NCBI GenBank assembly: GCA_017417465.1
Contig: JAFPZD010000072.1
Span: 1-64,000, forward strand
Length of the DNA: 64,000 nt
Source: Prevotella sp.
GTDB taxonomy: Bacteria > Bacteroidota > Bacteroidia > Bacteroidales > Bacteroidaceae
Direction of reading: 5' to 3'
The translations under genes and the position numbers were made by a program. This document shows positions 16,794-24,213 of the stretch, in pieces. Position 1 is the stretch's first letter. The number at the start of each line of letters is the position of its first letter. The notes under the pieces were generated by a model that ran no database searches, was not told the origin of the DNA, and saw only the letters and a program-made list of their open reading frames with translations.

Positions 16794-18677
16794 ATGAAGA
16801 AGCTGCTTTTCACCCTCCTACTGGCGACCACCGTACCCACGTACCCCCGCACCTCCGCACCCCTCGACTCGCTGCTCGCACAGTTCGACGACAGCATCTC
16901 CACCTGCCTCGATGATGCCACGCGCCTCGACGAGGCCCGCGCCCTCATCCTACAGGTGATGGCCATGGAGGGCGTTGAGCAGTCGGAGCTCTACCCCGTG
17001 ATGCTCTTCCACGAAGGCACTTACTACTTGAACACCGGCGACGTGGCACGCTGGAAGCAGAACCGCCAGCGAATGTTCCAGATGCTCCCCTTCAACGACT
17101 ACCCCGAACTAAGCATCAGCGTGCCACAGGAGCTGGGCCTCATTTGCCGCCGCGAGGGGCAGATAGACTCGGCCCTCTACTATTACGACCAAGCCCTGCA
17201 AGAGGCCTTGCGACAAGGCGACAAGGAGTGGCTGGCAGCCATTTCGGCCAATGTGGGCGTGCTCCACTACAACATGACCCACTACAAAGAGGCCGAGCAG
17301 TACCTACAGCAAGGACTGGAGTATGTCCGCCAGGTCGACGACCCCTACACCGAGCTCTGTCTGCTACAAACCAACGGTGCGGTAAAGGTGGCCCTCAACA
17401 AGCTGGCAGAGGCAGAGCCGCTGCTGCAGGAAGCCTACCAAATGGCTACCGAAGCCGAGTCGCCCGACTGGCAGTTGCGCTGTCTGACCACCATGATGCC
17501 CCTGTACGACAAGCTCTCGCTGCCCGACTCGGCACAGGCCTGCCAGCAGCGTGGCGACGCACTGCTGCCACTGCTGCCCCAACAGGGCATCACCGCCATC
17601 GGCTATATCACTGCACGTGCGGGCCACTATTATGACAAGGGACAGTGGGCACTGGCTGTCAGCGACCTCGAGAACGTCGCCGCCAATGCCGCCGGAGGTG
17701 TGAAGACGGCCGACGTCTTCGAACGCATGGCCCGCTGCTACGCCCAACTGGGACACTGGCACGAGGCGTTCTGCTACATGGACAGCGCCCGCATCGAGGC
17801 CGACACGCTGGCCTCTGAGCGACTGACGGCTCAGATGGCCGAGTTCAACGCCCGCTACCAGACGATGGAGAAGGACCTGCAGATAGCGCGCCTGCAGACA
17901 CAGCGACTATGGTTCACCGTCGTGGCCGTCGCCCTGCTGCTCTCACTGCTCGGCCTCTGGCTCTGGTGGCGCGCACATCGCTCACGGCGTGAAGCTGACA
18001 TGCGCATCGCAACCCTTGAGGCCGAGCGCAAACGCATCGCCAAGGAGCTGCACGACGGGCTCTGCAACGACTTGCTCGCCCTCGAGATGCAGGCTGCCGC
18101 AGAGTCTCGTACCCTCGAACCCTCGCACTCCCGTACCCACGAACCCTCGCACCTTCGTACCCCCGAACCCTCGCACCCCCGTACCCCCGAACCCTCTCCC
18201 ATCCTCTCAGAGCGCCTCCACGCACTGCGCCTCCGCGCCCGCTCGCTATCCCACCAGCTCATGCCTCCAGAGTTCAGCCACCTGAGCCTGAACCAGCTGC
18301 TGCGCTTCCACTTCGAAGGCATCGCAGCCAACACACCCATCGCAGCAGTCTACACCGTCGACCCCAATGACGACAACCTGTGGCAGATGCTGCCGCCAAA
18401 GGTGAGCCACGAGGTCTACCGCATCGCACAGGAGCTTACCTCGAACATCGTGAAAGGCGCAATCGCCAGCCACCTCAGCGCGTCACTCACGCAGATGGCT
18501 CCGGGCCACTACCTGCTCACCATTGTCGACGACGGCAAGCCCGTACCGCACGCCACAACGCAGCGGCCAGGCTTAGGAGAGCATACGCTGAAGGACCGCA
18601 TACTCAGCATCGGCGCCCGCACCAACAGCTACGAGGCCGACGGCCAAAACCACTTCGAACTGGAATTCAGTGCATAG
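16794..18677 (+). CDS. TPR-containing sensor histidine kinase (HisKA_3 type)
   Basis: 627 residues. After a short signal sequence (MKKLLFTLLLATT) comes a periplasmic region with TPR-like helical repeats (about 90-350), one membrane helix (LWFTVVAVALLLSLLGLWLW, about 378-398), the HisKA_3 dimerisation helix with ELHDGLCNDLL (phospho-accepting His near 420), and a HATPase domain ending GLGEHTLKDRILSIGA. The ATP-binding N-box is unusual (ELTSNIVKGA, with NIVKGA where NAxKHA is usual). It would phosphorylate the response regulator encoded next. Two repeat-derived stretches occur: VPTYPRTSAP just after the signal peptide and a proline-rich segment (about 439-471) between the two dimerisation helices. 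Confidence 0.88.
   Translation: MKKLLFTLLLATTVPTYPRTSAPLDSLLAQFDDSISTCLDDATRLDEARALILQVMAMEGVEQSELYPVMLFHEGTYYLNTGDVARWKQNRQRMFQMLPFNDYPELSISVPQELGLICRREGQIDSALYYYDQALQEALRQGDKEWLAAISANVGVLHYNMTHYKEAEQYLQQGLEYVRQVDDPYTELCLLQTNGAVKVALNKLAEAEPLLQEAYQMATEAESPDWQLRCLTTMMPLYDKLSLPDSAQACQQRGDALLPLLPQQGITAIGYITARAGHYYDKGQWALAVSDLENVAANAAGGVKTADVFERMARCYAQLGHWHEAFCYMDSARIEADTLASERLTAQMAEFNARYQTMEKDLQIARLQTQRLWFTVVAVALLLSLLGLWLWWRAHRSRREADMRIATLEAERKRIAKELHDGLCNDLLALEMQAAAESRTLEPSHSRTHEPSHLRTPEPSHPRTPEPSPILSERLHALRLRARSLSHQLMPPEFSHLSLNQLLRFHFEGIAANTPIAAVYTVDPNDDNLWQMLPPKVSHEVYRIAQELTSNIVKGAIASHLSASLTQMAPGHYLLTIVDDGKPVPHATTQRPGLGEHTLKDRILSIGARTNSYEADGQNHFELEFSA
16830..16865 (+). repeat. Octamer repeat inside the kinase signal region
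   Basis: CGTACCCACGTACCCCCGC followed by ACCTCCGCACCCC is read in frame as VPTYPRTSAP. Confidence 0.75.
18106..18206 (+). repeat. Octamer repeats inside the kinase dimerisation domain
   Basis: Degenerate CGTACCCCCGAACCCTCGCA-type units are read as RTLEPSHSRTHEPSH and similar eight-residue repeats. The position is the hairpin loop between the two helices of the dimerisation domain. Confidence 0.8.
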
Positions 18678-18682
18678 CATTG

Positions 18683-18698
18683 TCACCCGAATAGGTGA
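18683..18698 (+). promoter_or_regulatory. Putative response-regulator operator, site 1
   Basis: TCACCCGAATAGGTGA; the centre lies 69.5 bp upstream of the first base of the regulator's own -7 box. Suggests autoregulation. Confidence 0.65.
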
Positions 18699-18718
18699 AA
18701 ATGAGGCTAAATAGTAAG

Positions 18719-18757
18719 ATAAAAAGCCCGGCAGTAGCAAGAATGTCGGGCTTTTTT
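18719..18757. terminator. Rho-independent terminator after the kinase
   Basis: AAAAAGCCCG (18721-18730) pairs with CGGGCTTTTT (18747-18756), extended by GCA/TGT with a wobble, followed by a T run. It separates the kinase from the regulator, which has its own promoter directly behind. Confidence 0.85.
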
Positions 18758-18759
18758 GT

Positions 18760-18767
18760 TAACTTTG
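18760..18767 (+). promoter_or_regulatory. -7 element of the response regulator gene
   Basis: TAACTTTG directly after the terminator T run. The leader to the ATG at 18795 is about 22-24 nt. Confidence 0.65.
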
Positions 18768-18794
18768 CACGCGATTCATACGACAATTCACACA

Positions 18795-19448
18795 ATGCAA
18801 CAGCCCGAAAAGCTATACCGCATCATCGCACTCGACGACCATCCCATGGTGCTCGAGGGCATCTCCCACATCCTCACAGCAATGCCCAACGTCACCGTCG
18901 AGGGCGTCACCTCGCAAAGACAGTTGCTGGAACAGTTAGAGGGAGGCCGACAGTTCGACCTCTTCATCCTCGACCTCGAACTGTCCGATGCCGACGGCTT
19001 CGACGTACTCAAAGCCATACGCCACCACGCACCAGACACAGCCGTACTCATCTACACCATGCACGAGGAACCCTGGATACTGGCACGTCTGGCACGACTC
19101 GACATACAAGGCGTCGTCTCGAAGAGCAATCCCGTAGGAAAGCTGAGCGAGGCCGTCGCCGTCATACGCGACGGTGGCACCTACTACAACGAGGCGTTAA
19201 TGCAACAGCTGGCGATACTCACCGACAACAATACCGACGTCATGAAAAGCTCGCCGGCCTTCCAGCTCAGCGAGCGCGAACAGCAGGTGCTACAGTGCAT
19301 CAGCGAGGGTATGACGACGCCCGAGATCTCCGACCGTCTCTTCATCAGCACCAACACCGTGGGTACCTACCGCCTCCGCCTGATGAAGAAGTTCGACGCC
19401 CACAATGTGGCACAGCTCATCGCCAAGGCCCAACGGTTCCTGATGTAG
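18795..19448 (+). CDS. LuxR/NarL-family response regulator
   Basis: 217 residues. Receiver domain 1-120 with the acidic pair DD (14-15), phospho-acceptor Asp60 in FILDLEL, a Thr in YTMHE and Lys in VVSKSNP. The LuxR-type HTH lies at about 150-212 (LSEREQQVLQCISEGMTTPE, then ISDRLFISTNTVGTYR). Partner of the kinase upstream (HisKA_3 kinases pair with NarL-type regulators). A 16-bp palindrome lies at the same distance upstream of this gene and three other promoters at 19.5-30.4 kb, which makes it the natural candidate for the DNA-binding protein. ATG at 18795 gives the canonical start. Confidence 0.93.
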   Translation: MQQPEKLYRIIALDDHPMVLEGISHILTAMPNVTVEGVTSQRQLLEQLEGGRQFDLFILDLELSDADGFDVLKAIRHHAPDTAVLIYTMHEEPWILARLARLDIQGVVSKSNPVGKLSEAVAVIRDGGTYYNEALMQQLAILTDNNTDVMKSSPAFQLSEREQQVLQCISEGMTTPEISDRLFISTNTVGTYRLRLMKKFDAHNVAQLIAKAQRFLM

Positions 19449-19481
19449 GCTACTGGCCCGACCGCACAGCCTACATTTTTG

Positions 19482-19497
19482 TCACCTAAACAGGTGA
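19482..19497 (+). promoter_or_regulatory. Putative response-regulator operator, site 2
   Basis: TCACCTAAACAGGTGA, perfect 6-bp arms with a 4-nt spacer. Its centre is 68.5 bp upstream of the -7 box at 19558. Confidence 0.7.
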
Positions 19498-19557
19498 AAA
19501 TAGGCGTCAAAATCAATGATTTTATTAATAAACCATTGTTCCTTTCACGCTTTTTCG

Positions 19558-19565
19558 TATCTTTG
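19558..19565 (+). promoter_or_regulatory. -7 element of the first beta-helix operon
   Basis: TATCTTTG with TTG at 19536-19538 near the -33 position. The leader (about 110 nt) carries an octamer repeat (19590-19624). Confidence 0.65.
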
Positions 19566-19589
19566 CATACTCGAAATAAAACTATGAGT

Positions 19590-19624
19590 ATTCGGGGGTA
19601 CGGAGGTGTGGGGGTACGGAATTG
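19590..19624 (+). repeat. GGGGTACGG octamer repeat in a 5' leader
   Basis: CGGGGGTACGGAGGTGTGGG followed by GGTACGG, same family as at 15699. It lies inside the transcribed leader of the gene at 19681. Confidence 0.8.
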
Positions 19625-19680
19625 CCTATCAGTGACAACTACTTTTTCAAATATTTAATCACAACCAAACAATTACCACA

Positions 19681-20598
19681 ATGAAAAAAGCAATGTTGAT
19701 TTTGGCAGCCGTGGCCGTCGCCACCACTGCAAGTGCAAAGATTCTCAGAGTAAGTAACGTCACGGGCAGCTCGGCTCCCTACACCACCATCGAGGCCGCT
19801 CAAGAGGCAGCCAGCTCGGGCGACACGATTATGGTCGATGCGTCGAGCACGTTGTACACGAAATACTCTGACACCAATATCGACCTGACCAAACGTCTGG
19901 TTATTATCGGTCCAGGCTATTGGCTGGTAAAGGATGGTATTATGCAAGAGGGTGCCAGCACAGCCGAAGTCGGCAAGTTCACCATCAAGGCCGAGGGAAC
20001 TGTCATCAAGGGTATGACAATTAATTACATCAACATTCAGGCATCAAAAGCTGTTATTAACAGATGCCATTTAGGAAACGTCGCTATTGAAAAAGCCGCA
20101 AGCAATGTTGTCCTCAGCCAGAACTTTATTACAGGAAGGCCCAATGCGAACGGAGGAAGCTTCCACCAGGTCACAAACAACATATTTAGTTACGACACCA
20201 ATGGATCCTATAATATGTTAAGTTCGTTTGATCAGAGTTATGTTGCATACAATACGTTTAGGGCTTCTGTGACAGTGTTCAGTTTGACGAACAGCACCAT
20301 CGAGCACAACATCTGGTCTACCTTCAATGACAAAGGCTCGGGCAACAGCGCTACCGACAACTACGTGACCGCCGTTGTCAACACACAATCTACTGACAAC
20401 TTCATCGACTCCGACTACTACAGCAACATTGAGCTTCCCGCCGACGTCACCTCGAAGTACGGTGCCTTCGCTGGCGACAGCCCCTACGTGCTGGCAGGCG
20501 TTCCCTCTGGCCCCGTGATTCAGGACCTCGTGGTTCCCACGACCGTCGAGATGGGCAGCAAGATGAATGTAACCATTAAAATCGGTATGCAGAAATGA
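19681..20598 (+). CDS. Secreted right-handed beta-helix protein
   Basis: 305 residues. Signal peptide MKKAMLILAAVAVATTASA. The body has short strand repeats with N and G turns (VIKGMTINYINIQ, NRCHLGNVAIEKA, NTFRASVTVFSLTNSTIEHN), typical of pectate-lyase-like beta-helices, preceded by a YTTIEAAQEAASSGDTIMV entry motif. No catalytic motif was recognised and no dockerin is present. It overlaps the next gene by four bases. A paralogue with the same downstream partner type is at 30536. Predicted to act outside the cell or on the surface; glycan binding or cleavage is a guess. Confidence 0.75.
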   Translation: MKKAMLILAAVAVATTASAKILRVSNVTGSSAPYTTIEAAQEAASSGDTIMVDASSTLYTKYSDTNIDLTKRLVIIGPGYWLVKDGIMQEGASTAEVGKFTIKAEGTVIKGMTINYINIQASKAVINRCHLGNVAIEKAASNVVLSQNFITGRPNANGGSFHQVTNNIFSYDTNGSYNMLSSFDQSYVAYNTFRASVTVFSLTNSTIEHNIWSTFNDKGSGNSATDNYVTAVVNTQSTDNFIDSDYYSNIELPADVTSKYGAFAGDSPYVLAGVPSGPVIQDLVVPTTVEMGSKMNVTIKIGMQK

Positions 20599-22199
20599 GC
20601 AGAGTGAGTGTGTTTTCTCTCTGCCTGTTGCTGTCGGCTGTTGCCGCTCAGGCGCAGCAGGTGCGGCAGGTGGAGTATTTCTTCGACACCGACCCGGGCT
20701 ATGGGCAGGGTAAGCGCATCAGCACGTCGGTGACGGGAAATAATCAGTTGAACTTCGACCTGGAAGGGATAGCTCCGGGCTCGCACACGCTCTTTGTGCG
20801 CAGTCAGGACACCGGCGGCCACTGGTCGGCCACGGTGGCGCATCCCCTGCTGGTGACGAGCCGCATTCCCACGGCGCCACGCCGTCTGGAATACTTCCTC
20901 GACGCCGACCCAGGCTATGGATTGGGAGCCGTGCTGAGCAACCTGAAGATTGGCGACAACGCGCTGACCTTCGACCTCTCGGCGGCCAAGGATGGTGCCC
21001 ACGTGCTCTATGTGCGCTCGCAGGACGACACGGGGCTGTGGTCGACGACGATGAGCCGACCACTCTTCATCGACCGCTATCAGGACATCGTCTATGTGGA
21101 GTATTTCTACGACGACAACGACCCGGGTCGCGGCAATGCCACGCCACTGCCACTGCCCGACGTTGCCTATAAAGGCCACTTGGAGTGGACCGCCGACTTC
21201 GACATCTCCGGCCTCGCCTTGGGCCAGCACCTGCTGACCGTCCGCGCCCTAGACCGTTACGACCAGTGGACCGACGAGATGAGCCGCCCCTTCACCATTG
21301 TTGAGAAGGGTGGCGACAATCCCGACACCCCGCCACTCGGCGAGGGCGACTTGGCCCGCCTGGAATACTTCTTCGACGTTGACCCGGGCTACGGACAGGG
21401 TCGGCCACTGAGCGCCCCCAGCACTGGCACGAATACCTACGTCATGTCGTTCGAAGGCATCCAGCCCGGCGCCCACGTGGTCTATCTGCGTGCATGGGAC
21501 GACGAGAACCACTGGTCGCAGACGCTGTCACGTCCCGTCTACGTCTGCTCCGTCAGTGGCACTGACATCAGCCGTCTGGAGTACTTCTTCGATGCTGACC
21601 CGGGCTACGGACAGGGCCGCGCACTCTCGTACCCCCGTACCCCCGCACCTACGTACCCCCGCACCTACGTCATGTCGTTCGACGGCATCCAGCCTGGCGC
21701 CCACGTGCTGAACGTCCGCGCCTTGAACAACCAGGGCCGCTGGTCGTCGGTCGTCACCCGTCCGCTCTATGTCTATCAGCCCTCAGGCAAGGTCCTGGAA
21801 CTGGAGTATTTCTTCGACGATGCTGATCCCGGCGCGGGTCAGGCTAAGCCTGTTGCACTCCCCCAGAACCTTCTCGAGCCCTTCGCCTTCGATGTTTCTG
21901 TCAACGGTCTGCCCGCCGGCATGCACCACCTCTGTGTACGTGCCAAGGGCGACGACGGCAAATGGTCGCTCGTCAGCCGCGAACCCTTCATCGTTGCCGC
22001 CCCGTCTGAAATCGTCGTTGGCGACGTCAACGCCGACGGTGAGGTGGGCATTGGCGACATCGTCGCCATCACCAACGTCATGGCGGGCATCAACACCGAT
22101 GCCGGCATCGAGGACCGTGCCGACGTCAACGGCGACGGCGAGGTGGGCATCGGCGACATCGTGTCAGTCACCAACATTATGGCGGGCATCGTGAACTAA
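20595..22199 (+). CDS. Secreted YFFDxDPGxG-repeat protein with dockerin pair
   Basis: 534 residues. A signal peptide (MSRVSVFSLCLLLSAVAAQA) is followed by six repeats of about 70-90 residues, each opening with (V/L)EYFFDxDPGYGQG near residues 26, 96, 166, 254, 327 and 402 and ending in a GxHxLxVRAxDxxGxWS segment. I know no named domain for this repeat; the acidic DxDPGxGxG loop could bind calcium. The C-terminus (about 475-533) has two dockerin EF-hand repeats. In repeat five, residues about 344-358 (YPRTPAPTYPRTY) replace a normal loop and are encoded by the octamer repeat. Translationally coupled to the beta-helix gene (ATGA overlap). Confidence 0.8.
   Translation: MSRVSVFSLCLLLSAVAAQAQQVRQVEYFFDTDPGYGQGKRISTSVTGNNQLNFDLEGIAPGSHTLFVRSQDTGGHWSATVAHPLLVTSRIPTAPRRLEYFLDADPGYGLGAVLSNLKIGDNALTFDLSAAKDGAHVLYVRSQDDTGLWSTTMSRPLFIDRYQDIVYVEYFYDDNDPGRGNATPLPLPDVAYKGHLEWTADFDISGLALGQHLLTVRALDRYDQWTDEMSRPFTIVEKGGDNPDTPPLGEGDLARLEYFFDVDPGYGQGRPLSAPSTGTNTYVMSFEGIQPGAHVVYLRAWDDENHWSQTLSRPVYVCSVSGTDISRLEYFFDADPGYGQGRALSYPRTPAPTYPRTYVMSFDGIQPGAHVLNVRALNNQGRWSSVVTRPLYVYQPSGKVLELEYFFDDADPGAGQAKPVALPQNLLEPFAFDVSVNGLPAGMHHLCVRAKGDDGKWSLVSREPFIVAAPSEIVVGDVNADGEVGIGDIVAITNVMAGINTDAGIEDRADVNGDGEVGIGDIVSVTNIMAGIVN
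21624..21670 (+). repeat. Octamer repeat in frame in the YFFD protein
   Basis: CTCGTACCCCCGTACCCCCG followed by similar units. The neighbouring repeat of the same protein has SAPSTGTN at this loop instead. Confidence 0.8.
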
Positions 22200-22222
22200 G
22201 TACCGAATCATTCTCCAAAGAC

Positions 22223-22268
22223 GGAAAGAGGGCGAAGCCTATCATGGCATCCCCCTCTTTTCTTTTTT
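22223..22268 (+). terminator. Terminator of the first beta-helix operon
   Basis: GAAAGAGGG (22224-22232) pairs with CCCTCTTTTC (22253-22262), followed by TTTTTTC. Confidence 0.65.
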
Positions 22269-22428
22269 CATCTTCGACACAAGTTGTCCTCCGTGTCTTA
22301 TTTGTCAAGGCAATCCTTATACAACGAAGGAACGCTCCCCATACAAGCATCGGTATATAGAACATGCGAGACAACAAAACTTTTGAGTAATTTTTCACAC
22401 TTCTTTCTTTAATCTCATGTTTTTGTGC

Positions 22429-22436
22429 TACCTTTG
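22429..22436 (+). promoter_or_regulatory. -7 element of the KilA-N gene
   Basis: TACCTTTG; leader of about 25 nt to the ATG at 22466. Confidence 0.6.
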
Positions 22437-22465
22437 CACACATATTTATTACAATAGACTATCCT

Positions 22466-23284
22466 ATGGCAAAGAAGAATGAGATTATCGTCAAAGATGT
22501 AGCCATCAAGACTATGTCAAAAGATGGTATAGATTTTATTAGCATCACGGACATCGCTAGACAGAAAAACCCCACAGACCCCAATGGAGTAATAGCAAAC
22601 TGGATGCGTAACCGCAATACTGTGGAATTTCTTGGTATATGGGAAACGCTTCACAATCCCAATTTTAACCCCCTCGAATTCGAGGGGTTTAGAAAAGAGG
22701 CAGGTTTAAACGCATTCACGCTTTCGCCTACTCGCTGGATTGAAGCCACTAATGCTATTGGGATTGTTTCGCAAGCGGGACGCTATGGAGGAACATTTGC
22801 CCAAACCGATATAGCATTCGAGTTTGCATCGTGGATTTCCGTTGAGTTCCGTCTTTACCTTGTCATGGAGTTCCAACGTTTGAAGGCGAAGGAACAAGAA
22901 TTGCTGGGATGGTCAGCAAAAAGAGAACTCTCCAAAATCAACTATCATATACATACTGATGCTATCAAGAGTCATCTGATTCCTGAAGAAATCACTTCGG
23001 CACAAGCCAGTATAATCTATGCAGAAGAAGCTGATGTGCTGAACGTTGCCATGTTTGGAATGACAGCCAAACAATGGCGAGAGGCTAATCCTGACCTGAA
23101 AGGCAACATCCGAGACTATGCCACCATCAATGAATTAATATGTTTGTCGAATATGGAGAATATCAATGCCGTGCTTATCAATGAAGGTGTTCCACAAGGT
23201 GAGAGACTAAGAAAGTTGAATCAGATTGCTATTCAACAAATGCAAATACTGGAAGGGAATAGCGGCAGGAATTTACTTAAATAA
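22466..23284 (+). CDS. KilA-N domain protein
   Basis: 272 residues. The N-terminal half (about 20-130) carries the KilA-N pattern: ISITDIARQKNP, IANWMRNRNTVEFLGIWE, and TxRWIEATNAIGIVSQAGRYGGTFAQTDIAFEFASWIS. KilA-N domains occur in phage and mobile-element proteins and are thought to bind DNA. The C-terminal half is helical (EEADVLNVAMFGMTAKQWRE and following) and resembles phage-type companions. The gene is AT-rich relative to neighbours, with its own promoter, consistent with acquisition by transfer. It contains a perfect 18-bp palindrome at 22670-22687. Confidence 0.85.
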   Translation: MAKKNEIIVKDVAIKTMSKDGIDFISITDIARQKNPTDPNGVIANWMRNRNTVEFLGIWETLHNPNFNPLEFEGFRKEAGLNAFTLSPTRWIEATNAIGIVSQAGRYGGTFAQTDIAFEFASWISVEFRLYLVMEFQRLKAKEQELLGWSAKRELSKINYHIHTDAIKSHLIPEEITSAQASIIYAEEADVLNVAMFGMTAKQWREANPDLKGNIRDYATINELICLSNMENINAVLINEGVPQGERLRKLNQIAIQQMQILEGNSGRNLLK

Positions 23285-23290
23285 TCTTTT

Positions 23291-23320
23291 TTCCGCGAAA
23301 CGCATTGTAGTTTCGCGGAA
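23291..23320. terminator. Perfect 11-bp hairpin between KilA-N and HU-like genes
   Basis: TTCCGCGAAAC (23291-23301) and GTTTCGCGGAA (23310-23320) with an 8-nt loop. It may end KilA-N transcription. It also covers the -33 region of the next promoter, so an operator role is possible. Confidence 0.6.
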
Positions 23321-23326
23321 AATTTG

Positions 23327-23334
23327 TATCTTTG
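23327..23334 (+). promoter_or_regulatory. -7 element of the HU-like gene
   Basis: TATCTTTG, only four bases before the ATG at 23339, implying a leaderless message. Confidence 0.65.
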
Positions 23335-23338
23335 CATC

Positions 23339-23998
23339 ATGGAAAAGAAGATCAAGTTCGGCATCTATCCCAATCCGTTGCCCGACGCCGACGGCAACAC
23401 CACCTACCAGGTGCGCAACGAGCCCACCATGACCATGAATACGAAGGACTTCCTTGCCCACCTGAAGTATCATAACACGTTCAGCGCCACGACGATGAAC
23501 GCCGCACTCACCATTCTGCGCGAGGAGATTGTCGAGCAGCTCCGCGACAACCGCCGCTTCCGCATCGATGGCATCGGCACGTTCCAGATGAAGGTTGCAC
23601 TCAGCGACGACGTCGACGACGAGGGCCATGCATCGAGGCCCCAGGTCACCGACCCGAAGCAGATCACGGCGCGCAACGTTGTGGTGGCAGGCGTCACCTT
23701 CATCCCCGACAAGAGTTTCATCGACGACCTCAAGGATGGCACCACCACCATCAATGTCAACGGCGCGGGTGTTGTGGCTGCCTCGAAGCGCCATGATCGC
23801 CAGGAGGTGATCAATGCGCTCAACAAGTACCTAGCTGAGCACGGCTCCATCACGCGCCGAGGCTTAGCCACACTGCTACATGTGTCCGACTACGAGGCGC
23901 GCAAGTGGCTCACGCTGCTCACCACTGAGCCCTATCCCAAGTACGTGGCACGCAAGCAGGGCAACACCATCGTTTATCGCCGCTACGGGAATCCGTAG
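23339..23998 (+). CDS. HU-like DNA-binding protein with C-terminal winged-helix-like extension
   Basis: 219 residues. The N-terminal 125 residues follow the Bacteroidetes HU-HIG type: FGIYPNPLPDADGNTTYQVR, ATTMNAALTILREEIVEQL, RFRIDGIGTFQMKV and ARNVVVAGVTFIPDKSF. The C-terminal part (about 150-215; RQEVINALNKYLAEHGSITR and RRGLATLLHVSDYEARKWL) looks like a small helix-turn-helix unit. Such proteins bind or bend DNA and are often encoded near mobile elements. ATG at 23339 is used because the -7 box occupies the bases before it. Confidence 0.82.
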   Translation: MEKKIKFGIYPNPLPDADGNTTYQVRNEPTMTMNTKDFLAHLKYHNTFSATTMNAALTILREEIVEQLRDNRRFRIDGIGTFQMKVALSDDVDDEGHASRPQVTDPKQITARNVVVAGVTFIPDKSFIDDLKDGTTTINVNGAGVVAASKRHDRQEVINALNKYLAEHGSITRRGLATLLHVSDYEARKWLTLLTTEPYPKYVARKQGNTIVYRRYGNP

Positions 23999-24145
23999 AG
24001 TAACCCCGCGGCGTGTCTTACTGCCCCCCGGGGATAAGTAAGTTTTGCCGCGCCGCGACAAAACGATCCTCCTTTACCTCCTCCGCTCGGCTTTGCCGCT
24101 TCGCTCTGCGAAGAACTCCTCATATCCTCAACGCCTCACATCTTC

Positions 24146-24210
24146 AAAAAAATGCCCCGCGACCCCTCGCAAACGCCCTGTGGCAGGGCAAACTGCGCGG
24201 GGCATTTTTT
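24146..24210. terminator. Hairpin with AAAAAATGCCCCGCG arms (left copy)
   Basis: AAAAAATGCCCCGCG (24147-24161) pairs perfectly with CGCGGGGCATTTTTT (24196-24210), three bases after the VapE stop codon. It can terminate both convergent genes. A sister hairpin lies at 26363-26425. The rest of the spacer from 23999 has no gene. Confidence 0.85.
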
Positions 24211-24213
24211 CGT

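Noticed and set aside
16794..16865. Frameshift or sequencing error explaining the odd proline-rich residues in the kinase and ksgA
   Set aside because: The frame is intact on both sides, and the inserted DNA matches separate intergenic copies of the same repeat family.
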